Source: Pseudomonadota bacterium (GTDB taxonomy: Bacteria; Pseudomonadota; Gammaproteobacteria; Burkholderiales; SG8-39). From it: a stretch of 8,323 bases of DNA. The notes below the pieces were generated by a model that was not told the origin of the DNA, ran no database searches, and saw nothing but the letters and a program-made list of their open reading frames with translations. Positions 1 to 7,695 of the stretch are shown here, one piece after another. Both the position numbers and the translations under genes were made by a program. The stretch lies in NCBI GenBank assembly GCA_021848555.1, contig JAJZUN010000098.1, positions 1 to 8,323 on the forward strand, in the 5' to 3' direction. Within the stretch, counting starts at the first letter, position 1; each line of letters opens with the position of its first letter.

Positions 1-266
1 AACTACGCCCACAATCCACGAAACCTCTTCATCAGGGACGCAATTGCTCTGCCAACGCGACTGAACATCAATCGCCTGCTGAAAAAACTGAATTTCGGGG
101 CACCCATGAAATATGCGGGCTAGGCAATGAGATTGCCGGTCTGCAGCATGCATGGGCAAAGGGAAATTACAGTACGCCAGAAGACCAAAGGAAAGATTAC
201 TTTGTGATTTTGCGTGCCAAGGCGCATATGGTCACCGAAGAATTTCCCGGTAGGGCAGAGACCTGA
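1..266 (+). pseudogene. Unrecognised broken gene fragment, frameshifted, cut off at both ends
   Basis: The first frame is open from base 1 to a TAG at 121-123 and reads like protein (for example RDAIALPTRLNINRLLKKLN, then FGAPMKYAG). The third frame is open from base 3 to a TGA at 264-266 and reads like protein from about base 120 (LGNEIAGLQHAWAKGNYS, then DYFVILRAKAHMVTEEFPGR). Joining them needs a single missing base near 112-123. I infer one gene with a 1-nt deletion or a sequencing error, whose 5' end lies outside the window. Its 3' end is replaced at about 250-257 by IS256-type sequence. I do not recognise the protein family, and no motif stands out. The two frames could also be unrelated. 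Confidence 0.35.
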
Positions 267-640
267 AGCGAATTTACCAGTGTGCGACCGCCGACGAGGC
301 GGAACAGAAACTGGCCGAATTCGAGGAAACCTGGGGAGAAGCCTATCCTGCCATCGGGCAATCCTGGCGCAGGAACTGGAACCGGATCATCCCTTTCTTC
401 GACTATCCATCCGAAATCAGGAAGGTCATTTACACCACCAACGCCATCGAATCGGTGAACATGAGCTTGAGGAAAATCACCAAGAATCGGGGCTCGTTCC
501 CCAGTGATGAGGCACTCGTCAAACTGTTCTATCTGGCGCTCAACAACATCAGCAAGAAATGGGGTATGCCAATCAGGGACTGGAAAGCCGCGCTAAACCG
601 GTTTACCATCCAATTCGAGGAGCGGATGCCTCGGCGTTAA
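254..640 (+). pseudogene. IS256-family transposase, C-terminal remnant
   Basis: The second frame, from RDLKRIYQC onward to the TAA at 638-640, gives about 126 residues typical of the C-terminal third of IS256/MuDR-type DDE transposases. The hallmarks are WRRNWNRIIPFFDYPSEIRK, then VIYTTNAIESVN followed by RKITKNRGSFPSDEA. The NAIES segment probably holds the last acidic residue of the DDE triad; this is family knowledge, not tested here. Full-length members are near 400 residues, so about two thirds is missing, including the two catalytic aspartates. A TAG at 251-253 closes the frame upstream and no start or ribosome site is visible. It cannot encode an active transposase. Confidence 0.85.
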
Positions 641-650
641 ACCGAAAACC

Positions 651-677
651 CGTTTACACAAAATTCCGGACACCCTC
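651..677 (+). repeat. Probable right terminal inverted repeat of the IS256 remnant
   Basis: Ten bases after the transposase stop lies a segment whose minus-strand reading starts GAGGGTGTCCGGAATTTTGT. This resembles the ends of many proteobacterial IS256-family elements, with GAGGGTGTCC outermost. The position just past the transposase stop and the outward GAGGG end fit a terminal repeat. The partner end is absent from the window, so the exact boundary at 677 is inferred. Confidence 0.6.
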
Positions 678-712
678 TTGTTATGCACTGGTCGCTCTGG
701 TTGTTGCTGGCT

Positions 713-793
713 GATTATGGAAAGTGCGATACATGCCCATGCAGCAACCATCCTGCCTTCGCAGCATATTTCACCGGTCGACTTTCCATAATC
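713..793. repeat. Perfect 13-bp inverted repeat with 55-bp spacer
   Basis: GATTATGGAAAGT at 713-725 is the exact reverse complement of ACTTTCCATAATC at 781-793. Pairing ends sharply on both sides. No T-run follows on either strand. The spacer shows no open frame of note. The arms could be binding or crossover sites of a recombinase, the ends of a tiny nonautonomous element, or a large stem-loop. Confidence 0.6.
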
Positions 794-811
794 GAAGACT
801 TTGCATAATCG
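780..811 (+). repeat. Tandem 15-bp repeats, one mismatch
   Basis: GACTTTCCATAATCG at 780-794 is followed by GACTTTGCATAATCG at 797-811. They differ at one base and start 17 bp apart. The first copy contains the right arm of the inverted repeat at 713-793, so three related sites are present, two direct and one inverted. Such clusters are typical of protein-binding or site-specific recombination sites; no recombinase gene is in the window. Confidence 0.6.
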
Positions 812-945
812 GCCTGCTGTCGGTGGCATACCTACAGACCAATGACCGGCATGAAGTCGTCACCAGTTATAGCCATAAGAATCACCCCGAACGGCAGTCT
901 CGAAACAGAACTGCGTACTCTCGCCCCAAGTCGAGAATACCCTTC

Positions 946-2240
<1,295 letters not shown>

Positions 2241-2300
2241 AATAATGGTGATAACACAGGACGAACAACTTGTTTGGCATTATCCGCCAAAATAACCACA

Positions 2301-2318
2301 AATAATTACCGCATTATT
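2301..2318. promoter_or_regulatory. Operator-like inverted repeat upstream of eno
   Basis: AATAAT at 2301-2306 and ATTATT at 2313-2318 form a perfect 6-bp inverted repeat with a 6-nt centre. Allowing one bulged base it extends outward by two further positions (ACA/TGT). It lies just upstream of the GATAAT box, where an activator or repressor could bind. The low complexity of the arms makes a chance match quite possible. Confidence 0.25.
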
Positions 2319-2347
2319 GTCGTGCGCATCTTTCCCCGAAGTGAAGC

Positions 2348-2403
2348 GGCCAAGCACTCGCTTATAGCCATTCGCTTTGGCCTGTCAAACAGCGCACGAG
2401 TGC
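2348..2403 (-). other. Overlapping stem pairings in EamA-eno spacer, pseudoknot-like
   Basis: On the minus-strand RNA, GCACTCG (2403-2397) can pair with CGAGTGC (2360-2354). GGCCAAAGC (2382-2374) can pair with GCTTGGCC (2355-2348) with one bulged A. The order is A, B, A', B', and A' and B' share two bases. The two stems are therefore either arranged as a tight pseudoknot or mutually exclusive. No T-run follows, so this is not a standard terminator. It is too small to match any riboswitch class I recognise. Confidence 0.3.
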
Positions 2404-2421
2404 CATCCTGATCTCTTCCGC

Positions 2422-2853
2422 CTAAAACATGATGATGACAACCGAACCCGCAACAATCAGCGAGCCGCCCAGCGCAACCGTCCAGCTCAAAGTTTCTCCC
2501 GCAAACAGGAGTCCGAGGACAATGGCGAAGGCCACGCTCAATTTGTCGATAGGCGCAACTTTCGATACCGGCCCCAGTTGCAAAGCGCGGTAATAACAGA
2601 GCCAGGAAAGCCCCGTGGCAATGCCGGACAGCACGAGAAACAACCAGGTGTAAGGCGCGACCGACTCCGGCCTTTGCCACTCGCCGCGCATGGAGAGAAT
2701 CCCTGCGGTGACCGCCAGAATCACGATGGTGCGGATGAAAGTCGCAAAATTGGAATTCACCCCGGCCACGCCGAGCTTGCCGAACAGTGCCGTCAACCCG
2801 GCAAAGAACGCGGAACCCAAGGCGAAGAGCACCCAGGCAGGAAATTGTTTCAT
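2422..2853 (-). CDS. Half-size EamA/DMT-family transporter
   Basis: This 143-residue inner-membrane protein has one EamA domain with five predicted helices at about 7-28, 36-55, 69-91, 105-120 and 124-142. The pattern WLCYYRALQLGPVSKVAPID (85-104) is typical of the family, and the following segment ends in a conserved glutamate (FAGE, 117-120). Most drug/metabolite transporters carry two such domains and ten helices, about 300 residues. Single-domain members exist and are thought to pair as dimers. The substrate cannot be told. The ATG overlaps the stop of the PAP2 gene (ATGA), and an AAGGA site lies inside the end of that gene, so translation is probably coupled. It is the last gene of the run before the eno spacer. 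Confidence 0.88.
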   Translation of the reverse strand: MKQFPAWVLFALGSAFFAGLTALFGKLGVAGVNSNFATFIRTIVILAVTAGILSMRGEWQRPESVAPYTWLFLVLSGIATGLSWLCYYRALQLGPVSKVAPIDKLSVAFAIVLGLLFAGETLSWTVALGGSLIVAGSVVIIMF

Positions 2854-3494
2854 TGTTTATCCTTCGCGAAAAACGATTGCATGCTGCGCGGCTGGTGTTG
2901 CAGGACTCTGCGAATTCCCGCCCGCACCAGAAGCACAATCGACAAGCTTGAAATATAAGCGGCTAGAATATCTGCCGGGAAATGCGCGCCTACGCTGATT
3001 CTGGAGATACCCACCCATGCCACGAGAAAGATCATCGCTGCGCGGCCTGCCGGATTCAGCACCGGCCAGAAACTGGCCGCGAAAAGCATTGCAAACGATG
3101 CGTGGCCGCTGGGAAGACTATGGTGATATTCGGGCTCGCCGAGGATATGCAGGCTATCGGCGTGGAGCGCCAGCGGCGGGCGCGGAAAATCCAGGAATGG
3201 CTTCAGCCAGGTAAGGAATGCGCCATCAAGGCTATAGCCCAAAATGAATACACATATTGCCGCCAGCCAATACAGTGCCAACTCCTGGCCAGATCGAGGA
3301 TTCTTTCTCAAGGCCAGGGCAATGACAACAAGAGCGGCCAACACTGCAATTGCCAGATAGACCGGAAAGCGGGTATGGCTGCCTATATGGGTGCCCAGCA
3401 GCATGAACCAATCCAGGTGTTCTTCCTTCACGTCATTGATGGCGTGGAACAACCACAGGTTGGCGCCGCCCCAGTCGTACAAGATTTCTTTCAA
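2850..3494 (-). CDS. PAP2-superfamily membrane phosphatase
   Basis: This 214-residue integral membrane protein probably dephosphorylates a lipid phosphate such as phosphatidic acid or undecaprenyl pyrophosphate. All three PAP2 signature motifs are complete: K98-x6-R105-P106 (KPFLDFPRP), PSGH at 128-131, and SR-x5-H-x3-D at 164-175 (SRISVGAHFPAD). H131 and H171 are the expected catalytic histidines. Helices are visible at about 44-62, 73-90, 132-146, 152-168 and 176-192. The start is TTG, chosen because AAGGGG lies 6 nt upstream and the N-terminus (YDWGGANLWLFHAIN) looks family-like; the next Met is residue 31, which would remove this segment. It begins 15 bp after the dynamin-like gene and overlaps the EamA gene by 4 bp. 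The exact lipid substrate is unknown. Confidence 0.92.
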   Translation of the reverse strand: MKEILYDWGGANLWLFHAINDVKEEHLDWFMLLGTHIGSHTRFPVYLAIAVLAALVVIALALRKNPRSGQELALYWLAAICVFILGYSLDGAFLTWLKPFLDFPRPPLALHADSLHILGEPEYHHSLPSGHASFAMLFAASFWPVLNPAGRAAMIFLVAWVGISRISVGAHFPADILAAYISSLSIVLLVRAGIRRVLQHQPRSMQSFFAKDKQ

Positions 3495-3500
3495 CTATTT

Positions 3501-3506
3501 CCCCTT
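3501..3506 (-). promoter_or_regulatory. Ribosome binding site supporting a TTG start (PAP2 gene)
   Basis: AAGGGG on the minus strand is followed by AAATAG and then TTG. No ATG lies near this site, so it supports the TTG codon at 3494-3492 as the real start. A TTG start usually lowers translation. Confidence 0.6.
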
Positions 3507-3509
3507 GAG

Positions 3510-5522
3510 TTATTGTTCGATTTCCATGTCACGCAACTTGACCAGCCGCGCAATATCGCGCGCGAGCATTTCCGCATCCCGCATTTTATCAGCGGTACGC
3601 AAACCCGCCTCAACCGGCGAAGCCGCAGCGGAAAAAGCACGCTCCAGCTGCGACAGGTAATCCATTCCCCAAGCCTGCAATGCACGCTCATATGATGACA
3701 GCGCCTGTTCCAGCGGTGCAGCCAGTTGCTGCTGCAACTGCTCGCGGGCGAGATGTTGCCGGGCGCTGCTGCCCAGCGCGGCGGCGAGGCTGCGCTGCAA
3801 AGCGAGGCCGCGCATCGCGCCCGACACATCGAAAAGCGGCTGGCCGGATGGACGGGGAAGTTCGGACAGGATTTTTGCTTCGGGAAGGAAGCGCTCCAGA
3901 GTTGCCAAAGATCGCGCCATGCGGGAATGTGCATCGGCTAACTCCGCCGCCAGTCCGCTCGCCCAGTCGCGGATGGCGCTGCTCAGTGTGGCGGCGACCG
4001 CATCCGGCAAGGCTGCTGCGCTTTCATGGTTTGCCCACCCTTGCGCCACAGGTAATGCGGCGGCATCGAGCAATGCATCAAGGCGCTCGCGGCGTTTGTC
4101 GCTCCAGTTTCGCACGCTGCTGCGGGCGGTTTCGATGGCGGCGCGCGCAGCACCGGTCTCGCGCTCTGCGGCAATATGTTCTGCATCGTGGCCGCGCTGC
4201 CGTGGCGCGGCGGCAAGTTGCTCCAGTGTCGCCATTACCGCAGCGCGCAGCCCACCAGTTTTGCGCCGCATGGATGTTGCGGCCACTTCGCGTTGCCGGT
4301 TCAGGCGCGGCGCCAGCGCTTCTTCCATCCAGCGTTCAGCAAAAATGCGCGATTCGCCGAGCACGCTTACTGGCCACACCGGAATGTCAGCCGCCAGCTT
4401 GTCATGAAATTTTGCGCGCAGGTAATCGAGCATCGTCTCCCGGTCGGCGGCAGCGAGCAGGTCGGCGCGGCTCAAAGCTGCCAACACATCGGCTCCTGCA
4501 GCTTGCAGGCTGCGCGCCACGGCGATGTCTTCCGCGCCCAGTCCCGCCGCCGCATCGACGAGCAGCACGGCGACATCGCAGCGAGGCAGATAGCTCAGCG
4601 TCTGCGCCGCGCCCGCCGTGGCGAGCGAACCCAGCCCCAGCGTGTCCACCAGGCACACGCCTTGATGCAGCCGGCGCGAGGGAAATTCGACCCTCACCCT
4701 GGCGACCTTTTTTGCGTTGTCGGGATTGCCCTGTTCGGATACGAATTCATGCAGCCGTGCCAGTTCGATGGCGGCGGGTTTCTCGCCGGTGAAATGTATC
4801 GTTGCCTGCGGCGTTTTCCCGGCAACGATGCGCGTGGGCACGGTGGTCACCGGGGTCACGCCTGTCGGCAGGACATCGGCTTCCAGCAGCCAGTTGATGA
4901 GCGAGGATTTACCCGAACTCACCCGCCCGAAGAACGCAACTTCCAGACAGGGCTCTTCCATGCGCTCCAGCAGCCAGAGCAAAGTCGGACGGAATTCCAC
5001 CAGCCCGTAGCGGGCAACGATTTCCGCGATCTCGCGCAAGAGTTCCACTTCGCCGGAATCTTCACCCAGCCGTGCCAGACGCGCGCCGATGTCGGCGTCG
5101 CCCTGCGGCGCAAGACACGCATCCATTTCCTTGAGGATGGCGCCCTGCCCTGCCAGCAGCGCGCCGATCTCTTGCTCGCCCCCGGCCGACAGTTCGCCAT
5201 AGCCGCGCAGATACTTCGGCCTCAATTCGTCCAATGTGGTTTGCGCGACGGACAGGACGGTGCGAAGCGCCCAGGCGGCGCCGGTGCGCGGTCGCCCGGC
5301 GGCCATTCCCTGCGCGTCGAGAAAACGGCGCATGGCATGGCGCAACTGCGCCAGGTAATCGCCCAGCAGCTTGCGCTGCGCGGGAGAGACATCCGGCAGC
5401 CAGGGCGGAAAAAGAAAATCACCCGACCTGTCTAGTTTGTCCAGTGATGTGCCCAGCAACTCGTCCAGATACTGGAACGATGCCAGGAGCTTCGCCTTGT
5501 GGTTGTCGTTGAGATTTGGCAT
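3510..5522 (-). CDS. Bacterial dynamin-like GTPase
   Basis: This 670-residue protein has a dynamin-type GTPase core after an N-terminal helical region of about 190 residues. G1 is GRVSSGKS (199-206). G2 is the threonine-rich TPVTTVPT (223-230). G3 is DTLG (293-296). G4 reads SRAD (351-354) instead of N/TKxD. Residues 410-670 are alanine-, glutamate- and arginine-rich and look largely helical, as expected for the stalk and effector part. No clear transmembrane helix is present, so it probably acts at the membrane as a peripheral protein. Relatives bend, tether or fuse membranes. The frame is open 41 codons further upstream, but that part overlaps the HAD gene and reads like out-of-frame sequence. 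The ATG at 5522 lies 13 bp after the HAD stop; its ribosome site is weak. PAP2 follows 15 bp downstream. The precise role is unknown. Confidence 0.88.
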   Translation of the reverse strand: MPNLNDNHKAKLLASFQYLDELLGTSLDKLDRSGDFLFPPWLPDVSPAQRKLLGDYLAQLRHAMRRFLDAQGMAAGRPRTGAAWALRTVLSVAQTTLDELRPKYLRGYGELSAGGEQEIGALLAGQGAILKEMDACLAPQGDADIGARLARLGEDSGEVELLREIAEIVARYGLVEFRPTLLWLLERMEEPCLEVAFFGRVSSGKSSLINWLLEADVLPTGVTPVTTVPTRIVAGKTPQATIHFTGEKPAAIELARLHEFVSEQGNPDNAKKVARVRVEFPSRRLHQGVCLVDTLGLGSLATAGAAQTLSYLPRCDVAVLLVDAAAGLGAEDIAVARSLQAAGADVLAALSRADLLAAADRETMLDYLRAKFHDKLAADIPVWPVSVLGESRIFAERWMEEALAPRLNRQREVAATSMRRKTGGLRAAVMATLEQLAAAPRQRGHDAEHIAAERETGAARAAIETARSSVRNWSDKRRERLDALLDAAALPVAQGWANHESAAALPDAVAATLSSAIRDWASGLAAELADAHSRMARSLATLERFLPEAKILSELPRPSGQPLFDVSGAMRGLALQRSLAAALGSSARQHLAREQLQQQLAAPLEQALSSYERALQAWGMDYLSQLERAFSAAASPVEAGLRTADKMRDAEMLARDIARLVKLRDMEIEQ

Positions 5523-5535
5523 TCTGAAACCCGCG

Positions 5536-6033
5536 CTATGAACGCAGCGTGGCGGACAGCCGCATCGGATGCAGCAGCAATCCCAGTGCGGCGAGGATAT
5601 CCGGCGCCGCCACTTTCGCGGCCAGCAAGGTTTCCACTGCCGCACCTTCCTCCTGCATCACCGCGATGCCCAGCGCCGCATGCTTGATCATCAAATGATC
5701 GTTGCGCCCGTTGCCGATGGCCGCGCAACGCTCCTGCCCCAGTTTTTGCAGGTATTCCAGTTTGGCGGCGGCCTGGTCTTCGGCGCGCAAGACCGTCAAT
5801 TCACAGGGAAGAATGGCCAATGTTTCGCGCGCTTTACCAAATGTATCTGCCGTGACCACATGAATGGAAAGCAATTCCGCCAGTTGCCATAGCGCTTCGG
5901 CCACGCCGGGCAACAGCACACCATCCACAGCCAGCGTGCCGTTATAGTCGAGCACCAGATATTCGAGGCGCAAAGGGCTGTGGCCCGGAACGGAGATTTC
6001 AAAAGTGCCGCCATTTCCCAATTCAGCCTCCAT
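5536..6033 (-). CDS. HAD-superfamily phosphatase-like protein (P-type-ATPase-like, DxN type)
   Basis: This 165-residue cytosolic protein has the compact HAD fold without an obvious cap. Motif I is LDYNGT, with nucleophile D29 and N31 where phosphatases normally have a second Asp. Motif II is probably T61 in VVTADT, motif III K91, and motif IV GNGRND with D112. DYNGT is found in the small soluble HAD proteins likened to the phosphorylation domain of P-type ATPases, and GNGxND is common to both groups. The substrate is unknown. Loss of the second Asp may slow phosphoenzyme hydrolysis; this is inference. The ATG lies inside the end of cfa (11-bp overlap), with GGAG 8 nt upstream, so it is probably co-translated with cfa. 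The dynamin-like gene follows after 13 bp. Confidence 0.85.
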   Translation of the reverse strand: MEAELGNGGTFEISVPGHSPLRLEYLVLDYNGTLAVDGVLLPGVAEALWQLAELLSIHVVTADTFGKARETLAILPCELTVLRAEDQAAAKLEYLQKLGQERCAAIGNGRNDHLMIKHAALGIAVMQEEGAAVETLLAAKVAAPDILAALGLLLHPMRLSATLRS

Positions 6034-7210
6034 ACATGTAACTCCGCGTCAACGGCAGCGGGCTGGCAACACCGGATTTGGCCGTCAGTATCTGGTGGAC
6101 GGCGATCCAGTCCTGGGCAAAACCGTATGCACAGCCCGCAAGATAAACACGCCAGATACGCCAGCGCTTTTCGCCGGCAAGTGTTTTGATCTTGTCTGCC
6201 GCTGCCTCGAAGCGTTCGGACCAATGTTCCAGAGTCAGGGTGTAATGACGCCGCAGGTTCTCCACGTCCACAGCTTCCAGTCCCGCCGCACTTATTTCCT
6301 TCAGCACGAACCCGATGTGCGGCAGTTCGCCGTGCGGGAATACATAGCGGTCGATGAAATCACCGCCGCCGAACGGCGATTCGCCCGATTCCGGATCGGT
6401 AGAGGTGATGCCGTGATTCATTGCCACGCCGTCGTCCGCCAACAGCTTCCGTATTTGCGCAAAGTAGCCACGCAAATTCCTGAGACCGACGTGCTCGAAC
6501 ATGCCGATGCTGGTAATGCGGTCGAATTTGCCGGTTACATCCCGGTAATCCTCGATGCATACCTCGCAGCGGTCCTGCAGTCCCGCTGCGGCGATACGTT
6601 CGCGCGCAAGCTCATACTGGTTACTGGACAGGGTAATGCCCAGCGTTTTGGCACCGTATTTTTCCGCAGCACGCATGGCAAGCGCCCCCCAGCCGCAGCC
6701 GATATCCAGCAGTCGGTCGCCCGGACGCAGCCTGATTTTGGCTAGGATATGGTCGATCTTCTGGAGTTGTGCGGCTTCCAGGCTATCGTCCGGCGAGTGG
6801 AAATAGCCGCAGGAATAGACCATGTTGCAGTCTAGCCAAAGCGCGTAGAAGTCGTTGGATATGTCATAGTGATAGGCGATGGCCTCGGCATCGATCTTGC
6901 GCGTGTGCCGCACGATTCGCGCACCCCGACGCGCCTTTCCGCCGACATGCGCAGCAAGGTGTGCAGCCGCATGAACGATGTCCCTGATTTTCCCTCTTGC
7001 TTCGATTTCTCCTTCCACATAGGCATTGCCGAGACTGTCCAGGGTCGGGGAAAACAGGTGTCGTAGCGCAGCAGGTTTGTTGACGACCAGTGTCACTGCC
7101 GGAGTTGCACCGAGATCGAAGCAGTTTCCGTCCCAGAGCTGGATACGCAGCGGCAGGCCGGCCCGGCTCATGTTTTCGATGAATTTATGCAAGCGTTTTT
7201 CCCAGAACAT
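6023..7210 (-). CDS. cfa: Cyclopropane-fatty-acyl-phospholipid synthase
   Basis: This 395-residue enzyme transfers a methylene group from S-adenosylmethionine to the double bond of unsaturated acyl chains in membrane phospholipids. The N-terminal lipid-binding part covers about 1-105. The catalytic part begins at HYDISNDFY (114-122), followed by NMVYSCGYF (129-137), the SAM site LLDIGCGWGALA (167-178), GITLSSNQ (191-198), IGMFEHVG (235-242) and NLRRHYTLTLEHW (318-330). Length fits the family. I chose ATG at 7210 because AAGGAG lies 9 nt upstream; an in-frame TTG at 7231 lies upstream of that site and is rejected. A 59-bp gap separates it from the zinc-ribbon gene, the longest within the run. 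The sequence could also fit a related SAM-dependent fatty-acid methyltransferase. Confidence 0.93.
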   Translation of the reverse strand: MFWEKRLHKFIENMSRAGLPLRIQLWDGNCFDLGATPAVTLVVNKPAALRHLFSPTLDSLGNAYVEGEIEARGKIRDIVHAAAHLAAHVGGKARRGARIVRHTRKIDAEAIAYHYDISNDFYALWLDCNMVYSCGYFHSPDDSLEAAQLQKIDHILAKIRLRPGDRLLDIGCGWGALAMRAAEKYGAKTLGITLSSNQYELARERIAAAGLQDRCEVCIEDYRDVTGKFDRITSIGMFEHVGLRNLRGYFAQIRKLLADDGVAMNHGITSTDPESGESPFGGGDFIDRYVFPHGELPHIGFVLKEISAAGLEAVDVENLRRHYTLTLEHWSERFEAAADKIKTLAGEKRWRIWRVYLAGCAYGFAQDWIAVHQILTAKSGVASPLPLTRSYMYGG

Positions 7211-7219
7211 GGCATTATT

Positions 7220-7225
7220 CTCCTT
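7220..7225 (-). promoter_or_regulatory. Ribosome binding site deciding the cfa start
   Basis: AAGGAG on the minus strand is followed by AATAATGCC and the ATG at 7210. The frame stays open to an upstream TTG at 7231, but that codon precedes this site, so the ATG is preferred. Confidence 0.75.
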
Positions 7226-7269
7226 GATCAATCAAACGACAGGTTCAGCAATTGCCATCTTTATTTCCA

Positions 7270-7689
7270 TCACCCGTCCAGTGTGCGTATCACCGGATGG
7301 GCTTGTTTCAGGACAGTCTCTGCCGCCGCCTGCACCGCATGGGCTGCATGGTCATGGGCCAGTATTTCCAGCGCGCGCAGCGCGTCGGGAGACGGCAGAA
7401 AACTTTTCAGCGCGTTGACGACCTCGATTCCTTCCTCGACATTCAGCGGATGCCGCAATGCGCATTCGGCAAGCGCCAGGGAAGCTTCAGCGTCGCGGCG
7501 CAGGCCGATGGCGATGATGGTGCGCATGCGCACATCGTCCAGCGGATGCTCCAGTGCGTGGAACAGTTTTGCTCGGTAGTCCTGTGCGCTTAACTTGGCT
7601 ACATGCTCGCCACACATGTGGCAGGCTGCCGCCTGCGCTGGAATCATGGAAAAGCAGTTCATGCAATAAATCTCACGCTGGGTTGTCAT
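7270..7689 (-). CDS. Small zinc-ribbon protein with HEAT-like helical repeats
   Basis: The 139-residue protein has no family name I can give with certainty. Residues 9-26 form a CxxC-x10-CxxC motif (C9, C12, C23, C26), a likely zinc ribbon. Residues 36-130 are a run of alanine- and leucine-rich amphipathic helices, such as YRAKLFHALEHPLDDVRMRT and RALEILAHDHAAHAVQAAAE, which resemble HEAT-type repeats used for protein binding. There is no signal peptide or membrane segment. The start is an ATG 6 bp after the MFS stop, with GGGGAG overlapping that stop, so the two are likely co-translated. I infer an adaptor or regulatory role; enzymatic activity is not suggested. Confidence 0.8.
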   Translation of the reverse strand: MTTQREIYCMNCFSMIPAQAAACHMCGEHVAKLSAQDYRAKLFHALEHPLDDVRMRTIIAIGLRRDAEASLALAECALRHPLNVEEGIEVVNALKSFLPSPDALRALEILAHDHAAHAVQAAAETVLKQAHPVIRTLDG

Positions 7690-7695
7690 GGCGTC

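Larger units (their letters stand above)
254..677 (+). mobile_element. 5'-truncated IS256-family insertion sequence
   Basis: The transposase remnant and the terminal repeat at 651-677 form the right end of an IS256-family element. No matching left repeat is present between base 1 and the remnant. The sequence upstream reads as a different protein, so the element was truncated by a deletion or recombination rather than simply interrupted by the window edge. Without the left end, a target-site duplication cannot be recognised. The element now sits about 270 bp beyond the 3' end of eno and points toward it. Confidence 0.7.
678..945. other. Noncoding spacer between IS remnant and eno 3' end
   Basis: There is no convincing gene in this 268-bp stretch. 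It carries the repeat cluster at 713-811. Next to the eno stop are small competing hairpins: GAGAA/TTCTC arms at 933-937 and 943-947, TCTCG/CGAGA arms at 919-923 and 932-936, and GCAGT/ACTGC arms at 894-898 and 910-914. None is followed by a T-run in the eno direction, so I do not call an intrinsic terminator; eno may end by Rho or further downstream. Confidence 0.5.

Noticed and set aside
214..507. Plus-strand 97-residue open frame over the transposase remnant
   Set aside because: It is in the wrong frame relative to the clear IS256 homology.
593..829. Minus-strand open frame of 78 residues across the IS end and repeat cluster
   Set aside because: It crosses the terminal repeat and the antisense of the transposase, has no ribosome site and no protein-like features.
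2306..2938. Minus-strand open frame of 210 residues overlapping the EamA and PAP2 genes
   Set aside because: It is another frame of two genes with clear membrane-protein sequence and shows Cys/Arg/His-rich nonsense composition.
3680..4792. Plus-strand open frame of 370 residues
   Set aside because: Arg/Ala/Pro-rich, no recognisable domain, antisense to the same GTPase gene.
4176..5435. Long plus-strand open frame (419 residues) opposite the dynamin-like gene
   Set aside because: It reads as low-quality, Arg/Gln/His-rich sequence with no family features and is fully antisense to a gene with clear GTPase motifs; a by-product of GC-rich codon use.
5523..5645. Extension of the dynamin-like protein by 41 residues upstream
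   Set aside because: The extension overlaps the HAD gene in another frame and is Cys/Trp/Arg-rich; the ATG at 5522 starts sensible sequence right after the HAD stop.
7211..7231. TTG start seven codons upstream for cfa
   Set aside because: The AAGGAG ribosome site lies downstream of this TTG and at proper distance from the ATG at 7210.
7211..7269. Internal promoter before cfa
   Set aside because: The 59-bp gap has a TTGCTG hexamer but no acceptable -10 at the proper distance.
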